A stretch of 64,000 nt of DNA from Bacteroidetes bacterium ADurb.Bin013 (GCA_002071385.1 MWFB01000012.1:1-64000); one strand, 5' to 3'; shown: positions 37,823 to 49,741, counted from the stretch's first letter. The notes: generated from the letters alone by a model not told the origin. Made by a program: numbers and translations.

Positions 37823-38784
37823 CAGGCTTTATTGTCCGATCCCAGTACGTTTATGTTTTTGTGCTTGTAAAGCTCTTTGAGTTTGTCCCGGGCCGGTCCC
37901 AGATACTTTCGGGGATCAAATTCATCGGGTTTTTCTACAAACACCTTGCGTATGGCTGCTGTCATGGCCAACCGGCCATCAGAGTCAATGTTTATCTTGC
38001 AAACGGCCGATCCGGCTGCTTTCCTGAGCTGTTCCTCCGGGATTCCGATAGAATCTTTTAATTTGCCTCCGTAGCGGTTGATTTCCTCCACAATATCCCG
38101 GGGAACGCTGGAAGAACCGTGCAGTACTATGGGGAATCCGGGAATGCGTTTTTCGATTTCCTTAAGAATGTCCAACCGGATTTCTGGTTTCTGTCCCGGT
38201 TTGAATTTGAAAGCACCGTGGGAAGTTCCAATGGATATGGCCAGGGAATCAACCCCAGTGCGCTTTACAAAGTCTTCCACCTCTTCCGGCTGTGTGTAGG
38301 TATGATGCTCGGCTTTCACATCGTCCTCAACGCCGGCCAGAACGCCCAATTCGCCTTCAACCGTAACATCAAACTGGTGCGCATAGTCTACCACGCGGCG
38401 GGTTAGGGCTATGTTTTCTTCGTAAGGCAGGTGTGAACCGTCTATCATGACGGAGGAAAATCCGAATTCAATGCAATTTTTGCATAATTCAAAGGAATCG
38501 CCGTGGTCCAGGTGAAGCACAATGGGAATGGGATAACCCAGCTCTTTGGCATATTCCACGGCACCCTGCGCCATGAAGCGCAACAGGGTCTGGTTGGCAT
38601 ACTTGCGCGCCCCGCTTGATACCTGGAGTATAACAGGTGATTTTGTTTCCACACAGGCAGCTATGATGGCCTGCAGTTGTTCCATATTATTGAAATTGTA
38701 AGCAGGTATAGCATAGCCGCCCTGTATTGCTTGGGCAAACAGATCCCGTGAGTTCACCAAGCCTAGTTCTTTGTATGATATCAT
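37822..38784 (-). CDS. fbaA: Class II fructose-1,6-bisphosphate aldolase
   Basis: 320 residues. The zinc site is VLHLDHGDSF (H91, D93-H94) with the further ligand His in SIGTSHGAFK and the region FPIVLHGSSSVP. The phosphate and K+ loops match the class IIB enzymes. It catalyses the reversible cleavage of fructose 1,6-bisphosphate in glycolysis and gluconeogenesis; a tagatose-bisphosphate aldolase is the main alternative, but the length and GVEDD insert favour Fba. It is intact and lies head to head with the creatininase-family gene. Confidence 0.9.
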   Translation of the reverse strand: MISYKELGLVNSRDLFAQAIQGGYAIPAYNFNNMEQLQAIIAACVETKSPVILQVSSGARKYANQTLLRFMAQGAVEYAKELGYPIPIVLHLDHGDSFELCKNCIEFGFSSVMIDGSHLPYEENIALTRRVVDYAHQFDVTVEGELGVLAGVEDDVKAEHHTYTQPEEVEDFVKRTGVDSLAISIGTSHGAFKFKPGQKPEIRLDILKEIEKRIPGFPIVLHGSSSVPRDIVEEINRYGGKLKDSIGIPEEQLRKAAGSAVCKINIDSDGRLAMTAAIRKVFVEKPDEFDPRKYLGPARDKLKELYKHKNINVLGSDNKA

Positions 38785-38825
38785 ATTTTTACTTTTTACA
38801 GTCTGTAAAGATAAGAGTTTTGCTG

Positions 38826-38833
38826 TATATTTG
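38826..38833 (+). promoter_or_regulatory. -7 box TATATTTG upstream of the creatininase-family gene
   Basis: TATATTTG fits the consensus and lies 22 bp before the ATG at 38856. It excludes the longer reading frame starting at 38727, which would also overlap the divergent aldolase gene. Confidence 0.55.
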
Positions 38834-38855
38834 GGCTATATTAAACTGTAATATA

Positions 38856-39623
38856 ATGAAACCTTACCTGCTGGAGGAAACAAACTGGCATACTATTAAG
38901 GAAATGGAGTACCAGGTTGCGCTCTTGCCCTGGGGGGCTACCGAAGCCCATAATTACCATCTGCCTTACGGGAGCGATACCTGTATGGCCACGCACGTTG
39001 CCCGCTGCAGTGCCGCCATTGCCTGGGAGCGGGGCGTGAAAGCCGTGGTATTGCCTCAGATCGCGTATGGGGTGAACTCGGGCCAGATAGACATCCCTTT
39101 CTGCATGCACATGAATCCCTCCACACAGCAGCGCATCCTGGAAGACATAGTTGCCGTTCTGTTGCACCACAAGGTGAACAAGCTGGTCATTGTGAACGGG
39201 CATGGGGGAAATTCCTTTCAGAATGCCATCAGGGAACTGGAACTCCGTTCTCCCGGCATGCTCATCTGTATGGTCAACTGGTGGCGCGTCTGCCCGGTAA
39301 AAGAATATTTTGACAATCCGGGGGATCATGCAGATGAAATGGAAACCTCGGCCATGATGGCCATCCGGCCTGAACTGGTACTGCCCCTGGAATATGCAGG
39401 AAGTGGAAAAGAACACCGTTTTACTATCAAAGGGCTACGGGAAAAATGGGCCTGGATATCCAGGCGCTGGATTTACACCACAGATGATACGGGGGTGGGG
39501 GATCCGTCCCTTTCCACAGCCGAAAAAGGCAAACGTTTCCTGGATGACTGTATAGATCAGGTGGCGCTTTTTCTGGAAGAGTTTTCAAAGATTGAAAAAA
39601 CGGAGGATTTGTATGAGCGATAA
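38856..39623 (+). CDS. Creatininase-family amidohydrolase
   Basis: 255 residues. Metal-binding motifs are WGATEAHNYHLP (Glu and His), GSDT (Asp), NGHGGN (His) and DHADEMETS (Glu). The family contains creatininase, the riboflavin/F420 pathway hydrolase ArfB and mycofactocin MftE, so substrate cannot be fixed from sequence. It is the first gene of a compact plus-strand run with gmk (11-bp overlap), nadD and the NAD(P)HX repair enzyme, a nucleotide and cofactor theme. Confidence 0.85.
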   Translation: MKPYLLEETNWHTIKEMEYQVALLPWGATEAHNYHLPYGSDTCMATHVARCSAAIAWERGVKAVVLPQIAYGVNSGQIDIPFCMHMNPSTQQRILEDIVAVLLHHKVNKLVIVNGHGGNSFQNAIRELELRSPGMLICMVNWWRVCPVKEYFDNPGDHADEMETSAMMAIRPELVLPLEYAGSGKEHRFTIKGLREKWAWISRRWIYTTDDTGVGDPSLSTAEKGKRFLDDCIDQVALFLEEFSKIEKTEDLYER

Positions 39624-40179
39624 GAAAGCATTGATTTTTTCGGCACCATCGGGCGCTGGCAAATCTACCGTGGTGAACCATCTGATGGAGACCTTTCCAA
39701 AACTTGATTTTTCCATTACCGCCACCACAAGGCCAAAACGCGGAACAGAAGAAAATGGCAGGGAATATTACTTTATCAGCAGGAATGAGTTCCTCAAACT
39801 CATTGAACAGGATGCCTTTGTAGAGTGGCAGGAAGTGTATAAAGGCAGTTATTACGGAACGCTGAAACTGGAACTTGAAAGGATTTGGAACGGGAACAAA
39901 GTAGCCGTTTTTGACGTAGATGTGAAAGGAGGGATCAATCTAAAAAAAATATTCAGGAACAATGCCCTGTCGGTATTCGTGGCCCCGCCCTCACTGGATG
40001 TTTTACGGGAACGCCTTACCAAAAGGGGAACAGACTCGCCACAGGCCATAGAAGAAAGGCTTGCCAAGGCTTCTATTGAGATGGAGGACGCTCACCACTT
40101 TGACGTGGTCCTTGTTAACGACCGCCTGGAAGACACCCTGGACAAAGCCACAGAAATTGTAGCCGCCTTTATTTATTGA
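39613..40179 (+). CDS. gmk: Guanylate kinase
   Basis: 188 residues from ATG 39613 (MSDKKALIFSAPSGAGKST); an ATG at 39592 would add seven residues and a longer overlap. The P-loop is APSGAGKST, the GMP-binding residues are in TTRPKRGTEENGREYYF, and the lid contains RGTDSP. It phosphorylates GMP to GDP. It overlaps the end of the creatininase-family gene by 11 bp and precedes nadD by one base. Confidence 0.95.
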   Translation: MSDKKALIFSAPSGAGKSTVVNHLMETFPKLDFSITATTRPKRGTEENGREYYFISRNEFLKLIEQDAFVEWQEVYKGSYYGTLKLELERIWNGNKVAVFDVDVKGGINLKKIFRNNALSVFVAPPSLDVLRERLTKRGTDSPQAIEERLAKASIEMEDAHHFDVVLVNDRLEDTLDKATEIVAAFIY

Positions 40180-40180
40180 T

Positions 40181-40738
40181 ATGAAAACCTGCGGATTGTA
40201 TTTTGGTTCTTTCAATCCCTTTCACATAGGGCATCTTGCCATTGTCAATTACCTGGTTTCTTTTACCGGCCTGGACAGTGTGCGGCTTGTTGTTTCACCC
40301 CTCAATCCGCTCAAATCCGATTGCGAACCCTGCTTTCAATCACCCTTGGAGCGGTTGCTTCATATTCGCAGGGTCATGGAAGACAGGAAACTGCCGGTAA
40401 ATGTTTCCGATGTGGAATTCAACATGCCCCGCCCGCTCTATACCATAAACACGCTGCATCACTTGCAGCAGCAGGAGCCTGGTGTGAACTTCATCCTGGT
40501 GATAGGGTCCGATAACCTGGAGAGGCTGGAAGCATGGATGGCCTGGGAATCCATTTTGAAAGAGTTTATCATCTACGTGTATCCGCGTGAAGGAATCAAT
40601 GCACAGGCGCTACGCTCAAAATACATTTCCCGGGCACGCGACATAGTCCTGCTGCCCGCTCCGCTTATTACCATTTCTTCCACCTTTATAAGGGAAGGGC
40701 TGGCACAGGGTAAAAACATGAATGGTTTTATTGTCTGA
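40181..40738 (+). CDS. nadD: Nicotinate-nucleotide adenylyltransferase
   Basis: 185 residues. The nucleotidyl-transferase motif FGSFNPFHIGH and the C-terminal ISSTFIREGL are both present and correctly placed. NadD adenylates nicotinate mononucleotide on the way to NAD. It is translationally close to gmk (one base) and to the NAD(P)HX repair gene, whose start is 10 bp after the stop. Confidence 0.94.
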   Translation: MKTCGLYFGSFNPFHIGHLAIVNYLVSFTGLDSVRLVVSPLNPLKSDCEPCFQSPLERLLHIRRVMEDRKLPVNVSDVEFNMPRPLYTINTLHHLQQQEPGVNFILVIGSDNLERLEAWMAWESILKEFIIYVYPREGINAQALRSKYISRARDIVLLPAPLITISSTFIREGLAQGKNMNGFIV

Positions 40739-40748
40739 TCTACAGGTT

Positions 40749-42221
40749 ATGAAAATTTACCGGACAAAGGACATCAGGACTGTAGATCGTCTGTATATGG
40801 AAAAAACAGGCGTGAGTCAAACCCAACTGATAGAACGGGCAGCGCTCGCTTTTGTGCGGGCTTTTATACGTGAAGAAAAGAAACCGGCAAGGGCGCTGGT
40901 GGTCGCCGGCCCGGGCAACAACGGGGCCGATGCACGGTCTGTTGCGCGCTTGCTTACTGAACAGGGGTGGCAGACAGACCTGTGGGATTTTTCAGATAAA
41001 GACTCGCTGGAGCGACAGCAGGCAGACTGGGCCTCTTACCTGGAAAACCTTTCTACAGGGGTGGTAGTGGTTGACGGGTTGTTTGGATCGGGGCTGACAA
41101 GGCCCGTAACAGGCTTTTATTCACAGATAATTGAAGGGATCAATTTTCTGGATACCAGGGTTTATGCTGTGGACATCCCTTCCGGGCTACCCGGCGACGG
41201 CATTCCTTTTACCGGCGGAGCGGTGGTGAAAGCCTCGGCAACTTTTACTTTTCAGTTTCCCAAATTGTCTTTCTTTTTTGCCGAGAACTACCCCTATGTA
41301 GGCCGCTGGCAGGTTCTTGATATTGGGATGGGAGGGATGGTTTACCCCGAGGTTGAAACACCTTTCAGGATGACAGAAGAGTCTGATATACATAATCTTT
41401 TTCCCCGGAAAAGACACCCCTTTTCTTTCAAGAACAACTACGGGCATGCCCTGCTCATAGCCGGGAGCCTGGGAAAAATGGGTGCCGCAATACTTGCTGC
41501 CCGTTCCTGCCTGCGCATGGGCACCGGCCTGCTGACAGCCCACCTTCCCGGCCGCGGAGAGATTCCCATGCAGACGTCTTTGCCCGAGGCCATGGTTTCA
41601 CTGGACAGCCACCGGGATGTGACCGGTGATCTGCCACAGGGGCTCCTTATTCCAAAGTCCCCGTTCACTGCCATAGGAGCCGGACCGGGTCTGGGAAAAT
41701 CCCGGGAAACGACCGACCTGTTAAGGAACCTGCTTACATGGTGCGGCAATAAAACACCATGCCCGCCCCTGGTGCTGGATGCAGATGCCCTGAACATCAT
41801 ATCCGAACATCCCGATATGATGGAACACCTGCCCGTGAGAACCGTCCTGACACCCCACCCGGGAGAATTCGATCGCCTGGCCCGTGCCTGTGGCCTGGAG
41901 CGGGCTGAAAACTCTTACCTCAGGGCTATGCAGGCTATCGAAATGGCCGTGGAACATAAGGTCATAATTGTGCTCAAAGGAAGGTATACCCTGATAGCCA
42001 CACCCGGCAGCCCCCACTGGTTCAACCCCACCGGAAATCCGGCCATGGCCACAGCGGGAAGCGGGGATGTTTTAACAGGCATCATTCTGGGATTGCTTGC
42101 ACAGGGATATGACCCGCGTACCGCTGCTGTTCTGGGCGTATGGCTTCATGCCGGGGCAGGAGACAGGGCGGCTGCCGGGGGAAAGTTTATTCTGGCCGGT
42201 GATATTATTGAAAATCTATAA
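40749..42221 (+). CDS. nnr: Bifunctional NAD(P)HX epimerase / ADP-dependent NAD(P)HX dehydratase
   Basis: 490 residues from ATG 40749. The N-terminal epimerase domain (NnrE/NAXE) has VVAGPGNNGADARSVARLL and the VDIPSGLPGDG motif; the C-terminal ribokinase-like dehydratase domain (NnrD/NAXD) has GAGPGLGKS, LDADALNI and GNPAMATAGSGDVLTGII. The enzyme repairs hydrated NADH and NADPH. Placement directly after nadD links synthesis and repair of the same cofactor. It converges on the RluA-type gene with a 17-bp overlap. Confidence 0.94.
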   Translation: MKIYRTKDIRTVDRLYMEKTGVSQTQLIERAALAFVRAFIREEKKPARALVVAGPGNNGADARSVARLLTEQGWQTDLWDFSDKDSLERQQADWASYLENLSTGVVVVDGLFGSGLTRPVTGFYSQIIEGINFLDTRVYAVDIPSGLPGDGIPFTGGAVVKASATFTFQFPKLSFFFAENYPYVGRWQVLDIGMGGMVYPEVETPFRMTEESDIHNLFPRKRHPFSFKNNYGHALLIAGSLGKMGAAILAARSCLRMGTGLLTAHLPGRGEIPMQTSLPEAMVSLDSHRDVTGDLPQGLLIPKSPFTAIGAGPGLGKSRETTDLLRNLLTWCGNKTPCPPLVLDADALNIISEHPDMMEHLPVRTVLTPHPGEFDRLARACGLERAENSYLRAMQAIEMAVEHKVIIVLKGRYTLIATPGSPHWFNPTGNPAMATAGSGDVLTGIILGLLAQGYDPRTAAVLGVWLHAGAGDRAAAGGKFILAGDIIENL

Positions 42222-42903
42222 CATTTTTTCCTAAGACAGGCCACGGAGCCACGATCACAACCGGGGCCTGGCTCACCGGATGGATAAATGCCAGGCGGCA
42301 GGCATGCAGGGAGATGCCCCCGTCAGGATTGGGACGCACTGCACCGTATTTTAGATCGCCTTTGATGGGTGAACCAATGGCTGCCAGCTGGCAGCGGATC
42401 TGGTGGTGCCTACCTGTCATAAGTTCAATTTCCAGTAAATGGTAATGTCCAATGCTATTCAGAAACCTGTACTGCAACCTGGCTTCCTTGGCCCCTTGCA
42501 CCGGTTTGTCCAGCGCATATGATTTGTTTTGCTTCTCGTTCCTGGTCAGGTAATGCACCAGGAACGCCTTGTCTTGTATGGGTTTATTTTCCACAAGGGC
42601 CAGGTACGTTTTGTTTACAGTCCCCTGATTGAACATCCGGTTCATGCGTCCGAGCGCCTTGGAAGTCTTGGCAAAAAGACAGATTCCGCTCACCGGGCGG
42701 TCCAGCCGGTGGGGAACGCCAACAAATACATTCCCCGGTTTTGCATCCCTTTGCTTAAGAAAAATTTTAATGGCTTCGTTCAGCGGCATGTCTCCGGTGA
42801 TATCTCCCTGAACTATTTCTCCCACCTGCTTGTTTATCACTATAAGGTGGTTGTCCTCGTAGAGGATGCGCGAGGAAAGGTCTGTCAGGGTTGCATATGA
42901 CAT
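42205..42903 (-). CDS. RluA-family pseudouridine synthase
   Basis: 232 residues from the ATG at 42903, chosen because the upstream frame (42948) starts inside a hydrophobic, non-homologous stretch. The catalytic Asp is D68 in PHRLDRPVSG; later blocks TGRHHQIRCQLA and SLHACRLAFIHP are typical. It isomerises uridines in rRNA or tRNA. There is no S4 domain, so it belongs to the short RluA/TruC-like branch; the target uridine is unknown. Confidence 0.9.
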   Translation of the reverse strand: MSYATLTDLSSRILYEDNHLIVINKQVGEIVQGDITGDMPLNEAIKIFLKQRDAKPGNVFVGVPHRLDRPVSGICLFAKTSKALGRMNRMFNQGTVNKTYLALVENKPIQDKAFLVHYLTRNEKQNKSYALDKPVQGAKEARLQYRFLNSIGHYHLLEIELMTGRHHQIRCQLAAIGSPIKGDLKYGAVRPNPDGGISLHACRLAFIHPVSQAPVVIVAPWPVLGKNVIDFQ

Positions 42904-43020
42904 AGTGACAAAGATAATCAATCCCGTAAACTGCCAACCTGTCAGCAAATGCCTTTTGGCATAACTATTGAGTATGACAGGGCAGTAATCTGTATATAAT
43001 CATTAAAGAATTAATAAATT

Positions 43021-44943
<1,923 letters not shown>

Positions 44944-44944
44944 T

Positions 44945-45619
44945 ATGCAGGCTCAAGGTAAGAAACATCAGGCCCAGGAAAGGCCTGATGTTCTCCATTT
45001 TGATAAGGATACCCGGGCATCGGTGCCGGAGGTGAACGGGCAGACACCCGTACAGGAAACAAAGGAGCAGCAAACGTCTGAGCAGCAAACGTCTGAGCAG
45101 CAAACGTCTGAGCAGCAAACGCCTGAACAGCAAACGCCTGAGCAGCAAACGCCTGAACAGCAAACGCCTGAACTTTCCCGGCTGCAGCTTCAGCTGGATA
45201 AGACCAATGACAGGCTGCTCAGGCTTCAGGCCGAATTTGACAATTACCGCAAACGTACTGCAAAGGAACGCCTGGAGCTGATTCTAACAGCTTCTGAAGA
45301 TGTGATAAAGGGTATGCTCCCGGTGCTGGATGATTGCCAGCGGGCACTCAGAACGCTGGAAAAACTGGAAAACGCAGATCCTGTATCGGTAGAAGGGGTG
45401 AATTTGATTTACAGCAAATTGCTAACCTATTTACAGGGTAGGGGACTGAAGATTATCGAATCAAAAGGAAAATCCCTGGATACGGATTTTCATTGTGCTG
45501 TGGCTAAAACTCCCGTTAAAGATAAAAAATTGAAGGGAAAGATCGTAGATGTGGTTCTGGAAGGGTATACCCTGAACGGAAAAGTAATCAGGTTCGCTAA
45601 CGTGGTAGTGGGCGAATAA
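44945..45619 (+). CDS. grpE: Nucleotide exchange factor GrpE with repeat-rich N-terminus
   Basis: 224 residues from ATG 44945, one base after the dnaK stop. Residues 41-75 consist of seven EQQT(S/P) units coded by a tandem 15-bp repeat. The GrpE core follows: long coiled coil ([19 protein letters not shown], then NYRKRT) and the beta-wing ending [18 protein letters not shown]. It releases ADP from DnaK. The acidic, Gln-rich tail is low in complexity and likely disordered. Confidence 0.95.
   Translation: MQAQGKKHQAQERPDVLHFDKDTRASVPEVNGQTPVQETKEQQTSEQQTSEQQTSEQQTPEQQTPEQQTPEQQTPELSRLQLQLDKTNDRLLRLQAEFDNYRKRTAKERLELILTASEDVIKGMLPVLDDCQRALRTLEKLENADPVSVEGVNLIYSKLLTYLQGRGLKIIESKGKSLDTDFHCAVAKTPVKDKKLKGKIVDVVLEGYTLNGKVIRFANVVVGE
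45065..45169 (+). repeat. 15-bp tandem repeat, seven units, within grpE
   Basis: Seven contiguous units of GAGCAGCAAACGTCT with two variable positions (GAG/GAA and TCT/CCT). Units 1-3 are identical, units 4-7 alternate. The length is a multiple of three, so change in copy number keeps the grpE frame. Confidence 0.95.
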
Positions 45620-45627
45620 GATACAAT

Positions 45628-46794
45628 ATGGCAAAAAGAGACTTTTACGAAGTGTTGGGCGTAGAGAAGAGCGCTTCTGCAGAAGAAATCAAGAAAGCGT
45701 ACCGGAAAAAAGCCCTGCAATACCATCCGGATAAGAATCCCGGCAACAAGAACGCAGAAGAAAAATTCAAAGAAGCGGCCGAGGCCTATGACGTGCTAAG
45801 CGATCCGTCCAAAAAATCACGTTACGATCAATTTGGCCATGCGGGTGTGGACGGCATGGGTGCCGGCGGATCGGGCGGATTTGCAGGCGGATTCACCATG
45901 GACGATATATTTTCCCGCTTTGGGGATATTTTTGGCGGTGCATTCGGGGGCAATCCCTTCGGGAGTGCCTTTGGCAGCCAGTCCGGCTCACGTCGCGGGG
46001 TAAGACGCGGATCCGATATCCGTATCAGGGTCAAACTCAATTTGGAAGAGATTGCCCATGGAGCCGATAAGGTGGTCAAGATCAATAAACTCAAATTGTG
46101 CAGTCATTGTGGGGGAAAAGGGGCCGTTTCCGAATCCGACATGAAAAAATGTCCCACCTGCAACGGTACCGGTGTTTATACAAGGATCACGCATACTTTT
46201 CTTGGACAGATGCAAAGCAGCAGTCCCTGTCCTCAGTGCAATGGTGATGGAAAGACAATCACCAATCCCTGCAATGTGTGCAAGGGGGAAGGCGTTGTCA
46301 AGGAGGCTGAGGAGATATCTTTCTCTATACCCAAAGGAGTGGAAGAAGGGATGCAGCTTACCATATCGGGCAAGGGAAATGCCCCTAAAAGAGGGGGTGT
46401 AAACGGCAATCTTTTGGTGGTCATAGAAGAAGAACCCCATCCACAACTGCAGCGTGACGGGCATGATCTTATCTATACGCTCTTTTTGTCTGTAGCTCAG
46501 GCAGTTCTGGGAGACGATGTGGAAGTTCCCACGGTGGACGGCAAGGTAAAGATCAAGATAGAACAAGGTACCCAGAGTGGTCGTATCCTGCGTCTGCGGG
46601 GCAAGGGATTGCCCGATGTAAACAGCTACGGGACAGGAGATCTTCTTGTATTTGTACAGGTGTGGATCCCCAAGAAACTTACCCGGCAGGAGAAAGAAAT
46701 ATTTTCCAAACTGAAGGATTCTCCTAATTTTGTGCCTGATCCTGACAAAGAAGAACGGAATTTCTTTGAAAGGATGAAAAAAATGTTCTCATAA
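45628..46794 (+). CDS. dnaJ: Chaperone DnaJ (Hsp40)
   Basis: 388 residues. The J domain has HPD at 33-35; a Gly/Phe-rich linker ([29 protein letters not shown]) and four CxxCxGxG zinc modules follow ([32 protein letters not shown]). It stimulates DnaK ATPase and delivers substrates. It is eight bases after grpE and its stop overlaps the ATG of the M23 peptidase gene, giving one long operon. Confidence 0.97.
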   Translation: MAKRDFYEVLGVEKSASAEEIKKAYRKKALQYHPDKNPGNKNAEEKFKEAAEAYDVLSDPSKKSRYDQFGHAGVDGMGAGGSGGFAGGFTMDDIFSRFGDIFGGAFGGNPFGSAFGSQSGSRRGVRRGSDIRIRVKLNLEEIAHGADKVVKINKLKLCSHCGGKGAVSESDMKKCPTCNGTGVYTRITHTFLGQMQSSSPCPQCNGDGKTITNPCNVCKGEGVVKEAEEISFSIPKGVEEGMQLTISGKGNAPKRGGVNGNLLVVIEEEPHPQLQRDGHDLIYTLFLSVAQAVLGDDVEVPTVDGKVKIKIEQGTQSGRILRLRGKGLPDVNSYGTGDLLVFVQVWIPKKLTRQEKEIFSKLKDSPNFVPDPDKEERNFFERMKKMFS

Positions 46795-48584
46795 TGAATC
46801 TTCTTACCAAACGATTACCGGCACTGTTAACAGCGCTGGTTTCTGTTTTTGCCGTCCTGCAGGCACAAGTGCCCTCTCTGCAGGGTTATTACACAAAGCC
46901 TGTTCGTGTGGAACCGCTCTCTCTGAGCGGAAGTATGGGTGAATTCCGGGCCGCTCATTTTCATACCGGCCTTGATTTCAGAGTGGGCGGTGTGGCCGGT
47001 GCCCCGGTATATGCAGCAGCGGAAGGTTATATATCACGTATCACGGTTTCCGGTGGAGGTTACGGGAATGCCCTGCAGATAACGCACCCCAACGGAACCA
47101 TCTCGCTATACGGCCACCTGGACAGTTTTTCTGCGCAGGTGGCTGCTTATGTAGAGCAGGAGCAATACCGCAGGGAAAGTTTCCAGGTGTCGCTTGATTG
47201 TCCTGCCGGACTGTTCCCGGTCAATAAAGGCCAGCAGATTGGGAAAGCAGGCAACACGGGCGATTCGGGCGGACCCCACCTGCATTTTGAGATCCGTTAC
47301 AGGGACTCTGTGTACGAAAATTTCCTGGTAACGGCCAACCTGCTCGGTCATGATGTTTTTAAACTGGAAGATAAATTGGTACCCGAATTCAGAACGGTCC
47401 GGTTTTATGGGTTCAGCACTTCAGAGACGGGAATACCCGCCATACGCCTGGTCACAAGCCTGGAAGGTACCAGAAATGACGTGACGGTCAACATCCCCGA
47501 CACTTTTTTTGTGGCAGTCGATGCCATTGACCGCATGAACAACACATCTTTCCGCATGGCCATTCAGACCTGGGAAGTTTATCTGGATCGGGAGCTGGTG
47601 TACCAGTTCAGAAACCAGGACCTGCCTTTGGATTGGACCCGTTATATCCTCTCCCTGATCCATTACCCCGAGCGGAGCCGTAACGGAAGAAGCCTGCTTA
47701 AAACCTGGGTTGAACCCGGCAATGTGCTAATAGACAGAATGTATGCACCCACAAGGGGTTTATTCACTTTGCCAGATACTCTTACTCATTCGCTGCGCAT
47801 TGTGGTGCACGACGCAGCAGGCAACAGTACAGCAAGGACTTATTCGGTCAGAAGAAACAGCGTCCTGGAAGCCCTTGTATCCCCAGGGGAAAAGGACACG
47901 CCCAAACCTACTCAAGGATTTGCACCGGAGGAGTACCTGCAGCATTTCTATTGGGACAGGAAAAATCTCTTCGCTGCCCGTGACATCCGCATCACAGTTC
48001 CCCTGGGGGCCCTTTACAGGGATATTCTCTTTAAGGCCACACGTGAGGGAGTATTTGAATGGCAATTGCACACGTATGACGATCCACTCCATTTACCCAT
48101 GCAGGTTGAGCTCAGGGTCCCAGACACAATACCTGCGGCATTACATGAGAAGATTGTGGTAATGCGTTTACAGGACAGCGCCCGTGATCCCCACCGGCAG
48201 GCGGCAGATCCACGTATGTGGAAGTCTGCCGGCGGTGTTTGCACAGACAGCCTGATAACCTTTACCACCAGTTCCTTTGGCCGGTTCCGAATAGATTTGG
48301 ATACGATTCCTCCCGTTGTGACTGCCTCTTTTTCCCGCGGAGCCGATCTGCGTACACGTAGCAGTGTATACTTTACTATAAGGGATGAGTGTTCCGGTAT
48401 CCGGAAATATAAAATTAACATGGATGGAAAGTGGATCCTGGGAGTGCATGACCCAAAACGCTCACGGATTACCTGCATGCTTGATCCGAAAAGGATCACC
48501 AGGGGGATACAACACCAGGTGGAGGTGCAGGTTATTGACCAGAAGGATAATATTACAACCTATCAGACGGAATTTTTATGGTAA
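46794..48584 (+). CDS. M23-family zinc metallopeptidase with C-terminal beta domains, secreted
   Basis: 596 residues with a signal peptide (LLTALVSVFAVLQAQ). The LytM/M23 domain lies at residues 30-175 and has HFHTGLDF (H57, D61) and the HLHFEIRY motif. The remaining 400 residues are beta-rich and unassigned (Ig-like, found in other Bacteroidota M23 proteins). The missing LytM-type core residues are few, so an active peptidoglycan endopeptidase or a regulator of amidases are both possible. It overlaps dnaJ by one base and anmK by seven. Confidence 0.87.
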   Translation: MNLLTKRLPALLTALVSVFAVLQAQVPSLQGYYTKPVRVEPLSLSGSMGEFRAAHFHTGLDFRVGGVAGAPVYAAAEGYISRITVSGGGYGNALQITHPNGTISLYGHLDSFSAQVAAYVEQEQYRRESFQVSLDCPAGLFPVNKGQQIGKAGNTGDSGGPHLHFEIRYRDSVYENFLVTANLLGHDVFKLEDKLVPEFRTVRFYGFSTSETGIPAIRLVTSLEGTRNDVTVNIPDTFFVAVDAIDRMNNTSFRMAIQTWEVYLDRELVYQFRNQDLPLDWTRYILSLIHYPERSRNGRSLLKTWVEPGNVLIDRMYAPTRGLFTLPDTLTHSLRIVVHDAAGNSTARTYSVRRNSVLEALVSPGEKDTPKPTQGFAPEEYLQHFYWDRKNLFAARDIRITVPLGALYRDILFKATREGVFEWQLHTYDDPLHLPMQVELRVPDTIPAALHEKIVVMRLQDSARDPHRQAADPRMWKSAGGVCTDSLITFTTSSFGRFRIDLDTIPPVVTASFSRGADLRTRSSVYFTIRDECSGIRKYKINMDGKWILGVHDPKRSRITCMLDPKRITRGIQHQVEVQVIDQKDNITTYQTEFLW

Positions 48585-48586
48585 CA

Positions 48587-49672
48587 ATGAAAAAAAGCAC
48601 TGTGTACAATCCTCAGGAAGGCATCACCGCATTAGGTCTGATGTCAGGGACCTCCCTTGACGGTCTGGACCTGTGTATGGCCCGTTTTACACTGCATGAC
48701 GGAAAATGGTCCTATGTCATAATACAGGCAGATTCGGTCATTTATCCGGCTGAACTGAAACATGCCCTGTCAGCGGCCCAGACCATGACGGCCCTGGATT
48801 ATGCACGGCTACACTCCGATTACGGCATCTACCTGGGTGAGCAGGTCCGCTTGTTTACGAAAAAGTACGGAGTCTGGCCGCAATTGGTGGCATCGCACGG
48901 TCACACCATTTTCCACCAGCCCTCCATCAGGCTTACAAGCCAGATAGGAAGCGGTGCAGGCATTGCAGCTGAAAGCGGAATCCCCGTTGTCTGTGATTTC
49001 AGGACTACCGATGTGGCCCTTTACGGCCAGGGTGCTCCGCTGGTTCCGGTAGGTGACCGGTATCTTTTCGGCGATTTTGATTATTGCCTGAACCTGGGCG
49101 GTTTTTCAAACATATCTTCCCAGGCGCCTGACGGGTCAGGAAAAGCCTATGACATCACAGCTGTCAACTACGTGCTGAATCATTATACCCGACTGGAAGG
49201 GGAAGATTACGACAAAGACGGGCATAGGGCCCGAGGGGGAAAGGTGCATGATAACCTTGTGGATGTTTTGGACCGGCTCCCGTTCTATAAGCAGGGAGGA
49301 CCCAAATCCCTGGGCAGGGAGTGGGTGGAGGAAGAAGTGTTTCCCCTGATAGATTCCTTTGGTCTGAGGACTGATGATATTCTGTCCACTTATTGTGAGC
49401 ATGTAGCCATACAGACTGCCTTTCATGTGCGTCGTGGAACCAGGGTGCTGGTCACAGGCGGCGGGGCTTTCAACCGGTATTTGATGGAACGGATGTCTGC
49501 AAGGGCTGACGGGGTGGATTATTTCATACCTGATGCCATGACCGTTAATTTCAAAGAGGCACTGATTTTTGCTTTCCTTGGTGTGCTGTATGTATGCGAT
49601 ATCCCGTCCTGCCTTTCCTCTGTGACGGGGAGCCTTCACGATAATATTGGCGGTGCGCTTTATAAATGTTGA
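48587..49672 (+). CDS. anmK: Anhydro-N-acetylmuramic acid kinase
   Basis: 361 residues from ATG 48587 (alternative 48578, which overlaps the M23 stop). The kinase motifs are LGLMSGTSLDGLD at the N-terminus, SHGHTIFHQP, CDFRTTDVALYGQGAPLVPVGD (partly) and TGGGAFNRYL. It converts 1,6-anhydro-MurNAc released by peptidoglycan turnover to MurNAc-6-phosphate. Coupling to the M23 peptidase gene fits a wall-recycling pair inside the dnaK operon. Confidence 0.93.
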   Translation: MKKSTVYNPQEGITALGLMSGTSLDGLDLCMARFTLHDGKWSYVIIQADSVIYPAELKHALSAAQTMTALDYARLHSDYGIYLGEQVRLFTKKYGVWPQLVASHGHTIFHQPSIRLTSQIGSGAGIAAESGIPVVCDFRTTDVALYGQGAPLVPVGDRYLFGDFDYCLNLGGFSNISSQAPDGSGKAYDITAVNYVLNHYTRLEGEDYDKDGHRARGGKVHDNLVDVLDRLPFYKQGGPKSLGREWVEEEVFPLIDSFGLRTDDILSTYCEHVAIQTAFHVRRGTRVLVTGGGAFNRYLMERMSARADGVDYFIPDAMTVNFKEALIFAFLGVLYVCDIPSCLSSVTGSLHDNIGGALYKC

Positions 49673-49679
49673 TAAAAAG

Positions 49680-49710
49680 TTTGGGTAAAAAGAAAAAAGC
49701 GCTACCTTTG
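49680..49710 (+). promoter_or_regulatory. Promoter of rplS: TTTG-N19-TACCTTTG
   Basis: A complete Bacteroidota sigma-A promoter: -33 TTTG at 49680-49683, 19-bp spacer, -7 TACCTTTG at 49703-49710. The ATG of rplS is 31 bp further on. It is the best consensus match in the window. Confidence 0.85.
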
Positions 49711-49741
49711 CAAGCCCAAAATTAACACCACACGTACGAAG

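Noticed and set aside
42904-42948. Upstream start for the RluA-type gene
   Set aside because: The added 15 residues are hydrophobic, do not match the family and would only lengthen the N-terminus.
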